This document shows, in pieces, positions 1 through 5,983 of a stretch of 12,721 nucleotides of DNA (positions are counted from its first letter, which is position 1; each line of letters starts with the position of its first letter). This DNA is from Planctomycetaceae bacterium (GTDB taxonomy: Bacteria; Planctomycetota; Planctomycetia; Planctomycetales; Planctomycetaceae). The DNA lies in NCBI GenBank assembly GCA_020426125.1, contig JAGQQQ010000137.1:1-12721 (forward strand), in the 5' to 3' direction. Made by a program: the position numbers and the translations under genes. The notes under the pieces are model-generated. The model saw only the letters and a list, made by a program, of their open reading frames with translations, ran no database searches and had not been told where the DNA came from.

Positions 1-246
1 GAGATTGCCCGGCCCGAATACTCCCAACTCGTCCCCGTCAATGATGTCGAGGCGTTGGCGAAAGCCATCGAGGAGACCCTCCATCCTGACTATCGAGACG
101 GAGCCAAGTGTTATCAACCCCGGACCTGGAGTGACTGTGCGAGCGAAGTGACACAGTTGTTCAAGGAGTTGATCGCGAAACGCCGTCATAAACATTCGTC
201 CGCGCCGCGGTCCCCGTCGAACCGCAGACAAGTTGTCCCCCAGTAG
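1..246 (+). CDS. Glycosyltransferase, C-terminal fragment (5' end outside window)
   Basis: The frame is open from the first base and ends at TAG 244-246, giving 81 visible residues. The pattern of a Pro-containing loop followed by VNDVEALAKAIEETL is what is seen near the C-terminus of GT-B fold (GT4-like) glycosyltransferases, where the last helices follow the nucleotide-sugar site. A basic, low-complexity tail (RRHKHSSAPRSPSNRR) closes the protein. The next glycosyltransferase starts only 9 bp downstream, so the two are almost certainly co-transcribed and act in the same glycan pathway. The catalytic region lies outside the window, so donor and acceptor cannot be inferred. The family call rests on this short tail plus context. 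Confidence 0.6.
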   Translation, partial: EIARPEYSQLVPVNDVEALAKAIEETLHPDYRDGAKCYQPRTWSDCASEVTQLFKELIAKRRHKHSSAPRSPSNRRQVVPQ

Positions 247-255
247 ATCGAGGTC

Positions 256-1698
256 ATGTCGACTCAACGCTCTCATCGTGTCCTGTTCGTCGCCTACCAG
301 TTCCCGCCGGTGGGCGGAGTGGGGGTGCATCGTGTCACGAAATTTGTGAAATATCTTCCGGAGTTCGGCTGGCAATCGTCCGTGCTCACGGTTTCGAATC
401 CCTCGGTGCCCCTGCATGATGACAGCCTGCTGCGAGACATTCCGGTCGGAACAATCATTCGCCGAGCGAAGACCCTTGAGCCGGGATATGCATTGAAGAG
501 TGCCGTCTCCGGAGCAAATGGCGGCCGTCAGTCCCAGTGGTCTCCCAAGAAGCTGATCAAAGGACTCGCCCGCAAAGCGGCAAACACCGTTCTGCAACCG
601 GACTCGCAGATTCTCTGGCATCGGCACGCCTATCGCGAAGGAATCAAACTCCTCACCGATACGCCGCACGATGCCATCATCGCGACGGGTCCGCCGTTTT
701 CCTCATTGCTGCTCGGAGCGAGGCTGAGTCGCCAAACAGGACTCCCACTCATTCTCGACTACCGAGATGAATGGGACATCAGCAATGCCTACTGGGAGAA
801 CAAAGGGCAGGGGCCACTGTCGAATTGGATTCAAAAACGGCTCCAGCAACGGGCCGTGAAGCAAGCGGACGTCGTACTGGCAACGACGCCATCGAGCGCG
901 GCGGCGGTCGGACAGGTCGCTCGGCAAGCGAACAACCTTGTTCGACAACATTACATCTATAACGGCTTCGATCCTGATGACTATGCAGGGCAGGGGACCG
1001 CTTCCAAACAGGATTACGGTGCCGGCACGTCGCGCTTTCGATTGTCGTTTATCGGCACGCTCTGGAATTTGAACTCTGTTGCTCCCGTCGTTGAAGCACT
1101 TCAGAAATTGTCACAGAAGAATCCGCAATTGGGGGCGGAGATTGAATTGCTCGTCGCCGGCCGCAGAACCGACGAGCAGAACGCGCTTCTCGATGGGCTC
1201 GCTGAGACCCCGGTCGCCCTGACGCGGTTGCCCTTTGTCTCACATCAGGAAGCGGTCGAGTTGATGCAGTCGGCGGATGCCTTGCTCATGCTGAACAGCG
1301 ACCTTCCGAAAGCGCAGCGAATCATCAATGCGAAGGTCTTCGAATATATGGCCGCCCAACGGCCGATGTTCGTCGTCGCACCTCAAGGAGACGTCTGGGA
1401 CATCGTTCGCGACCTGCCGGGAACGGTCCTCTGCACCCCCGGTGAGACAGACGGCATCGCCGAGCAACTTGCCATCCAAGTGGAGCAACACCGTTTGGGC
1501 GTCCGCTATGAAGAATCGCTGTGGGACATCGATCGGTTCCATCGCCGAAGTCTCACGGGGGAACTCGCTCAACTGCTGGAAGAGACGGTCACCCAAGCAA
1601 ACCTGGAACAGACGTTGTCGCAATTGACCAGCCAGTCACGCAAGGACGCGCCGAAGACGCAACCGGGGATTTCCGAAAGCCCGGGAGGTGAGAAATGA
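256..1698 (+). CDS. GT4-type glycosyltransferase (GT-B fold)
   Basis: This 480-residue protein is a probable cytoplasmic or peripheral-membrane glycosyltransferase that adds a sugar to a surface glycan. The N-terminus has the first Rossmann strand and glycine-rich loop typical of GT4 enzymes (VLFVAYQFPPVGGVGVHR, residues 9-26). A conserved-looking LDYRDEW is at 167-173. The C-terminal half has the sequence KVFEYMAAQRPMF (360-372), matching the family's donor-binding segment in which a Glu contacts the nucleotide-sugar. No signal peptide or transmembrane helix is evident. The last 40 residues are polar and probably disordered. ATG 256 is chosen because it gives the full Rossmann start and has GAGG shortly upstream. 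It overlaps the next gene by 4 bp (ATGA), which suggests translational coupling. The family is clear; the sugar specificity is unknown. Confidence 0.88.
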   Translation: MSTQRSHRVLFVAYQFPPVGGVGVHRVTKFVKYLPEFGWQSSVLTVSNPSVPLHDDSLLRDIPVGTIIRRAKTLEPGYALKSAVSGANGGRQSQWSPKKLIKGLARKAANTVLQPDSQILWHRHAYREGIKLLTDTPHDAIIATGPPFSSLLLGARLSRQTGLPLILDYRDEWDISNAYWENKGQGPLSNWIQKRLQQRAVKQADVVLATTPSSAAAVGQVARQANNLVRQHYIYNGFDPDDYAGQGTASKQDYGAGTSRFRLSFIGTLWNLNSVAPVVEALQKLSQKNPQLGAEIELLVAGRRTDEQNALLDGLAETPVALTRLPFVSHQEAVELMQSADALLMLNSDLPKAQRIINAKVFEYMAAQRPMFVVAPQGDVWDIVRDLPGTVLCTPGETDGIAEQLAIQVEQHRLGVRYEESLWDIDRFHRRSLTGELAQLLEETVTQANLEQTLSQLTSQSRKDAPKTQPGISESPGGEK

Positions 1699-2888
1699 CA
1701 ACTTGGGGATGGCTCGTACTCGGACTCGTCATGCTGCTCACCGCATTGGCGGTGGCGGTGGTCGCGATGGTTCGCGCGCGGCAAATGCAGTCTTGGATTG
1801 GAAGCTACGTCTGGCCCACGGAGTCGGTCAAGAAATGGCATTCCGATGATGAAATCGACGTCTTCATCGCCGTGTGCGACCACTGGGAACCGCGCTGCTA
1901 TGGAGCCAGCGATGAGGAAGCGGCGGCTCGGGCAAATCGATGGCGAGATGAGTATCCCAAATTTCACGAACGTTTTCAGGACGTGAACGGTCGCTTCCCA
2001 CAACACACCTTCTTCTTTCCGGAAGATGAATACCGTCCCGAGTATCTCGATGCGTTGCGACCGCTGGTGGATGCCGGGTTTGGAGATGTGGAAGTGCATC
2101 TCCATCATCACGATGACACCGCCGCCGAGTTGCACGAAAAACTAGACTCGTTCCGTCGCGTGCTATTTGATCGGCATGGATTTCTTCGCCAGGATCCGCA
2201 ATCGGGAGAAATCCTGTATGCGTTCATTCATGGCAACTGGGCACTCTGTAACTCTCGGGCCGATGGGAAACTGTGCGGAGTGGACCAAGAGTTGACGGTT
2301 CTTCTCAACACAGGCTGCTACGCCGACTTGACATTGCCATCGGCCCCGAGTGCGACTCAAACACGGACGATTAACTCCATCTACTATGCCAAGGACATCC
2401 CCGGCCAGCGGAAGTCCCACAACACGGGAGTCCGAGCCCGCGTCGGCCAGGCGCCGCCGGCGGATCACCTGCTGATGATTCAGGGGCCTTTGACGTTGGA
2501 TTGGGGAAGCCGCCGCCATGGATTGATACCGCGCATCGAGAATTCCGATCTCCACGGCGGCCGCCCCGCGTCGATTCGTCGCCTCAAGATGTGGATGAAC
2601 GCCGGAGTCTGCGTGGCGGGCCGCACTGACTGGCGATTCGTCAAACTGCATACACACGGCTGCAAAGACGACAACATCAACACCTTCCTCGGCCCTGAGA
2701 TGCAGCCGTTCCACGAAGGTCTCGCGGAGTTGCACCGCCGCCATCCCAACTTCCGTTACCACTATGTGACGGCCTGGGACATGGCCCAACTCGTTCATCG
2801 AGCGGAGAACCGGGAAGCCTCCCCGATGCTGGTAACAACTCCGACCGTTTTGCAGCGCACTTCAAGTGCCTTGTTAAACAGAAACTGA
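1695..2888 (+). CDS. Membrane-anchored polysaccharide-deacetylase-like protein
   Basis: This is a 397-residue protein with one N-terminal transmembrane segment (about residues 4-26), with little before it and Arg residues after. The body should be periplasmic or membrane-associated. Its motifs recall the NodB/glycoside hydrolase-deacetylase barrel: AVCDHWEP (59-66), FFFPEDEY (106-113), the His-rich strand VEVHLHHHDD (132-141), FIHGNW (177-182) and VKLHTHG (316-322). Spaced Asp/His groups of this kind could bind a metal ion, as in peptidoglycan or polysaccharide N-deacetylases, but the canonical NodB motifs are not reproduced exactly. The start overlaps the glycosyltransferase stop by 4 bp, so it belongs to the same operon and probably trims or modifies the same surface polysaccharide. 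Assignment to the superfamily is an inference from motifs; the enzymatic activity is unproven. Confidence 0.6.
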   Translation: MTTWGWLVLGLVMLLTALAVAVVAMVRARQMQSWIGSYVWPTESVKKWHSDDEIDVFIAVCDHWEPRCYGASDEEAAARANRWRDEYPKFHERFQDVNGRFPQHTFFFPEDEYRPEYLDALRPLVDAGFGDVEVHLHHHDDTAAELHEKLDSFRRVLFDRHGFLRQDPQSGEILYAFIHGNWALCNSRADGKLCGVDQELTVLLNTGCYADLTLPSAPSATQTRTINSIYYAKDIPGQRKSHNTGVRARVGQAPPADHLLMIQGPLTLDWGSRRHGLIPRIENSDLHGGRPASIRRLKMWMNAGVCVAGRTDWRFVKLHTHGCKDDNINTFLGPEMQPFHEGLAELHRRHPNFRYHYVTAWDMAQLVHRAENREASPMLVTTPTVLQRTSSALLNRN

Positions 2889-2890
2889 AA

Positions 2891-2922
2891 TTCTTTTTCG
2901 AAAAATCTCGTGATATTCTCGT
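2891..2922 (+). promoter_or_regulatory. Candidate pspA promoter with 12-bp palindrome
   Basis: Immediately after the upstream stop codon the DNA becomes AT-rich against a GC-rich background. A perfect 12-bp palindrome TTTTTCGAAAAA lies at 2894-2905. An extended -10 type sequence TGATATTCT is at 2911-2919 (TATTCT at 2914-2919). The hexamer 17 bp upstream (TTCTTT, 2891-2896) is a weak -35. The palindrome would sit in the spacer, where a repressor could act. I could not find a sigma-54 GG-N10-GC element, the promoter type of the E. coli psp operon. This is pattern matching only. Confidence 0.3.
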
Positions 2923-2974
2923 GACGGTGTCGCCCGGGGGATTGTGCTTTTTACTTCCAAACCCGGAGCCTGAC

Positions 2975-3655
2975 ATGACAACGTGGATGAATCGATTCTC
3001 ACTGGTGGTGCGTTCCAGCATTACTTCGCTTCGCGAGAAAGTGGAAGATCCGGAGCGAATGCTCCATCAGCTGATCTGTGACATGGAAGAGGAATTGCAG
3101 ACCGTGAAGAAGGCAGTCGCGGCGGCCATCGCGGATGAGATTCAACTGGGTAAGCAAGTTGATGCCGCCAAGGAGGAGAGCCGAAAATGGCAAAGCCGGG
3201 CGGAGACGGCCATCAAACGGGGTGACGAATCGTCGGCCCGGTCGGCACTTGAACAGCAAATGCGAACCGAGGAACGGGCGGCCACTCTCGAGAAGTCTTA
3301 TCTCAAACAGAAAGCTCAAACGGAAAAACTGCGCAGCTCGTTTCGCGACTTGGAGGACAAGATCCAACAAGCCCGGCACAAGCAGACGCTGCTCGTTGCC
3401 CGGATGGCCAATGCTGAGTCCACACAGGCGATTAACCACGCGATGGACCGGGCCAACGGCCAGTCCGCCTTCGCAGAGTTCAGTCGGCTTGAGAAGAAAG
3501 TCGAACGCCAGGAGGCAATGACTCAGGCTTACGACGTCCTCGATGGCCGCGATCTGGACGCCGACGAACTCGACGCGGAGTTCGAGAAGGAAGAACGCCG
3601 TGAGAAGCTAGAAAAGGAACTTGAAAAACTCCGCCAACGTCTATCGGATGAGTAG
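2975..3655 (+). CDS. pspA: PspA/IM30 (Vipp1) family envelope-stress protein
   Basis: This 226-residue, highly charged, almost wholly helical protein belongs to the PspA/IM30 family, ESCRT-III-like proteins that polymerise on the inner face of the cytoplasmic membrane and protect it when damaged. The N-terminal helix (residues 1-20, MTTWMNRFSLVVRSSITSLR) is amphipathic, as expected for membrane insertion. It is followed by the family signature EDPERMLHQLICDMEEEL (24-41) and long coiled coils with DESSARSALEQQ and a KQTLLVARMANAES segment. Length matches the family norm (about 220-230). An in-frame GTG exists at 2921, but ATG 2975 is preferred because GGAG lies at 2965-2968 and the homologous N-terminal helix starts there. 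No pspB, pspC or pspF is next to it. The following short ORF begins 23 bp downstream. Confidence 0.93.
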   Translation: MTTWMNRFSLVVRSSITSLREKVEDPERMLHQLICDMEEELQTVKKAVAAAIADEIQLGKQVDAAKEESRKWQSRAETAIKRGDESSARSALEQQMRTEERAATLEKSYLKQKAQTEKLRSSFRDLEDKIQQARHKQTLLVARMANAESTQAINHAMDRANGQSAFAEFSRLEKKVERQEAMTQAYDVLDGRDLDADELDAEFEKEERREKLEKELEKLRQRLSDE

Positions 3656-3678
3656 GCGTTGAAACTGAGGCGACACTG

Positions 3679-3750
3679 ATGAAAGGCATTCTCAAAGAAC
3701 TTTGGCGACTGATCGTGTCCTGGTGGAGAGTCGACCGGATTCGTCCCTAA
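3679..3750 (+). CDS. Putative 23-residue amphipathic microprotein after pspA
   Basis: This short ORF runs ATG 3679 to TAA 3748-3750 and is preceded by GAGG at 3667-3670, a good Shine-Dalgarno at 8-bp spacing. The peptide begins MKGILKELWRLIVSWW and ends in an Arg-rich tail finishing with Pro. Placed on a helical wheel, Ile4, Leu5, Leu8, Trp9, Leu11, Ile12, Trp15, Trp16 and Val18 share one face, while Lys2, Lys6, Arg10, Ser14, Arg17 and Arg20 share the other. That is a cationic, membrane-surface-binding amphipathic helix. It is 23 bp after pspA on the same strand and is probably on the same transcript. It may bind the membrane alongside PspA, but this is inference. It is too short for composition statistics to prove coding. 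Confidence 0.5.
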   Translation: MKGILKELWRLIVSWWRVDRIRP

Positions 3751-4170
3751 GAACAGGTTGACGCGAGCAGTCAAACGGTGGCCGCACGAGGGCGTCTTGC
3801 TTCCAGATCAGGAAATTCCGAAACCTTGGCAATTCCTAACCTCCACTTAGAGGATGGGGGACTTGGAAGTAGCTCGTGGGAACCGGCAACTTGGCAAAGC
3901 CTCCGATTGGCAAACTCTGAGCCAGAACACTCTGAGAACAATGGGAGTTGTTCTCGATTGGGCTCGCACGATTCAGTTGGATGATCTGTCTCCAGAAACC
4001 TGTCTTTCAGCGATTTCTCTCGGACGAGCGGTGGGTGAAAGCGTACCAAGCAAGCCAGGTCGAACAGGTTTCGAACTTGTTGTTGACAGGATGTAATCCT
4101 ATCCCATCGGTCAGTTTCCTTCCGCCGAACGACTCGTCCAATCAACAAGGCTTGCGAAGATTCCGAAGCC
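3751..4170. other. Gene-poor stretch between the psp unit and the propeller terminator
   Basis: About 420 bp with no convincing gene. Open frames occur on both strands (for example minus 4178-3771 and plus 3948-4316), but their translations lack recognisable motifs, have no good ribosome-binding site and conflict with each other or with the terminator and the propeller gene. The only clear structure is the hairpin at 3934-3955. The stretch may be decayed coding sequence, a 3' UTR with an untranslated RNA, or plain spacer. Confidence 0.5.
3934..3955. other. Perfect 8-bp hairpin, no T-tract
   Basis: GAGAACAA (3934-3941) pairs perfectly with TTGTTCTC (3948-3955) around the 6-nt loop TGGGAG. No run of T follows on either strand, so it is not a standard intrinsic terminator. 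It lies about 180 bp after the pspA microORF and could be a 3' stabilising stem, a processing site or an operator. Confidence 0.35.
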
Positions 4171-4214
4171 GACAACAAAAACGCGGCGACCTTTCGAGGA
4201 TCGAAAGGCCGCCG
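4171..4214 (-). terminator. Intrinsic terminator of the beta-propeller operon
   Basis: The arms 4184-4197 and 4201-4214 (CGGCGACCTTTCGA and TCGAAAGGCCGCCG on the plus strand) pair over 14 positions with a single A-C mismatch and a 3-nt loop. Read on the minus strand, the stem is followed by CGTTTTTGTTGTC, a U-rich tract. It sits 28 bp past the stop codon of the 564-residue propeller gene. On the plus strand no T-run follows, so it acts in one direction only. Confidence 0.85.
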
Positions 4215-4242
4215 GTTGATAGGTCATGGAATCCCGAGATTG

Positions 4243-5937
4243 CTACTCCGAAGCAGCCTCGCCAGTATTCCCAGCGTCTTGCTTGCCAATCGCGAACAAG
4301 GTGGACTTGTTCGTGATGTACAGAATGTTGTTGGCAACGATCGGTGTGCTGTAAACCGAGTTGTCGCAGAAGTTCTCCCCGAGCATTTGCTGCTCTTTGC
4401 TGTGTTCGAAGACGGCGATGTCTCCATCTTCGTCACCGATATAAACCTTGCCGTCGGCAATCAACGGAGACCCCCATGCGGCGGAGAACATATCATAGTG
4501 CCAGTAGGATTTTCCGGTTTTCGCGTCCAGACAGTGGAAGATCCCGGAGAAGTCCGCGACGTAGAGAATGTCGTCTTTGATGGCAACCGTTCCACAGGTG
4601 CGGTGCATCTCTTCTTCGAAATCAATCTCGCCATTGCCATCGGTGTCGTCGCCGGTGAAGTGCCAGACGACGGCAGAGTTCTCGTTTTCGATGGTCTTTT
4701 CCCCGGCGGCGGTGTTAATCGCCTGCAGTCGTCGGGTGCCGTCTTTCTTGTCGACAATCGGTTTGCCGTCGGCATCGACCGCGATGGTCGGGCTGACGTC
4801 GCCTTGCTTGGTGGGGTCAATGCACCACAGGTGTCCGTTCCCTTCCCCGTGTTCAGGATCTTCGCCGACTCCGATGTAGACCAGACCTTCATAGATCACA
4901 GGCGTTCCGATCAGGTGGTTCCGTTCACTTCGGCCGCTCACAGAGTACTTCGACTCCTTCGGATTGCAGTCAAACTTCCAAAGCAGTTTGGCGTTCCCTT
5001 TGCCGTCGCCAGCAGGGTCAAAGCTGTAGAGCCAACCGTCGCCGCCACCGAACAGGACCTGCGCCTGACCATCGATCTCCGCGTAGGACGGAGAGGACCA
5101 CTGGCCATGAAGGATATTCAGCCCTGGGCTTTTGTCGGACCAGAGAACCTTTGCGGTGTTTCGGTCGATGGCGAAGAAACTCGCGGCATTCGGAGCTGGG
5201 ATGTTCACGTGCGACTCATCAACACCATTTGAAGTATTGACGAACAGAATATCGCCATGACAAGTTAAAGAGCAGCTACACATGTTGTGCTGGGAGACAC
5301 CAAGAACCCCCATCATGTCAAATTTCCAGATCACGTCCGCTTCATCTTTGTTCTCGTTGTCTTCGGCTTTGTAAGGGCCATCGTTCTCGCCGTCACGAAA
5401 ACCCTGGGTGTCGAGGCAAACCACTTCCCCACGGCTGGTGACATACCAGAGACGTTCGCCGTCGACATAGGGTGAGCAGCAAATCCCCTGATCCGGCCAG
5501 TCGTGGACACGCCCGGTGGGGAGTTTCTGGTTCGAGTGCTGCCAGAGAAATTCCCCAGTCTTCTCATCGAAGCACAACAGAACTCCCAGATCGACCTCGC
5601 GGGGATACCGAGCCAGATAGGCATGGTGGTTGTTCGTGCCGACATAGACTTGGCCGTTTGCCACGACGGTGTTGCCATAGGTCTGCGACCCCAAGGGGGC
5701 GGACCAGAGCACATCGTCGCTCTCTATGTCCCATTCCGAAGGCAGATTTTTGGCCATCGGAGTGTTGTTCTTGTGGCTCCAACCGCCCCACTGGGGCCAG
5801 TCGAGTTTGCCCACTTCCATCTTGGCGATGTGTTCCAACGCTTGTTTGGTCGGATCCTCCTGGGCGTCATCCTGCGCCCAGCCGCAAACCGGCATGACCA
5901 GCAATGCCACTGCGATGCAGTATCGAAGTCGTAACAT
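4243..5937 (-). CDS. Secreted PQQ-like beta-propeller protein with an EF-hand-type loop
   Basis: This 564-residue exported protein belongs to the PQQ-binding-like (BamB/alcohol-dehydrogenase-like) beta-propellers. The signal peptide is about residues 1-21 (MLRLRYCIAVALLVMPVCGWA, then QDD). The propeller starts at DWPQWGG (46-52) and shows repeated blade signatures such as GQVYVG, LCFDEKTGEFLW (121-132), FFAIDRNTAKVLW, FHCLDAKTGKSYW (467-479) and GKVYIGDEDGDIAVF (496-510). Vicinal cysteines Cys153-Cys154 and the MCSCS motif (219-223) stand out. Residues 431-442, DTDGNGEIDFEE, match an EF-hand calcium loop. Start ATG 5937 is favoured over the in-frame ATG at 5958 because AGAGGA lies just upstream of it and the signal peptide is then normal. 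The gene begins 46 bp after the other propeller gene and so belongs to the same unit. Residues for true PQQ-dependent catalysis cannot be confirmed; a binding or scaffold role is equally possible. Confidence 0.87.
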   Translation of the reverse strand: MLRLRYCIAVALLVMPVCGWAQDDAQEDPTKQALEHIAKMEVGKLDWPQWGGWSHKNNTPMAKNLPSEWDIESDDVLWSAPLGSQTYGNTVVANGQVYVGTNNHHAYLARYPREVDLGVLLCFDEKTGEFLWQHSNQKLPTGRVHDWPDQGICCSPYVDGERLWYVTSRGEVVCLDTQGFRDGENDGPYKAEDNENKDEADVIWKFDMMGVLGVSQHNMCSCSLTCHGDILFVNTSNGVDESHVNIPAPNAASFFAIDRNTAKVLWSDKSPGLNILHGQWSSPSYAEIDGQAQVLFGGGDGWLYSFDPAGDGKGNAKLLWKFDCNPKESKYSVSGRSERNHLIGTPVIYEGLVYIGVGEDPEHGEGNGHLWCIDPTKQGDVSPTIAVDADGKPIVDKKDGTRRLQAINTAAGEKTIENENSAVVWHFTGDDTDGNGEIDFEEEMHRTCGTVAIKDDILYVADFSGIFHCLDAKTGKSYWHYDMFSAAWGSPLIADGKVYIGDEDGDIAVFEHSKEQQMLGENFCDNSVYSTPIVANNILYITNKSTLFAIGKQDAGNTGEAASE

Positions 5938-5983
5938 GAAAGTCCTCTTTGAAAACATAAGCGTTTTGAATATCTGGCGAATT

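Noticed and set aside
2921..2974. An 18-codon N-terminal extension of PspA from GTG 2921
   Set aside because: The family N-terminus aligns with ATG 2975, which has its own Shine-Dalgarno, and the extension overlaps the probable promoter.
3948..4316. A plus-strand frame of 122 codons in the gene-poor stretch
   Set aside because: Uses a TTG inside a hairpin as start, runs through the minus-strand terminator and into the propeller gene, and becomes low-complexity Arg-rich sequence.
4216..5232. A 338-codon plus-strand open frame opposite the 564-residue propeller gene
   Set aside because: It also runs through the terminator stem, and its sequence is a mirror of the propeller codons with no recognisable motif or ribosome-binding site.
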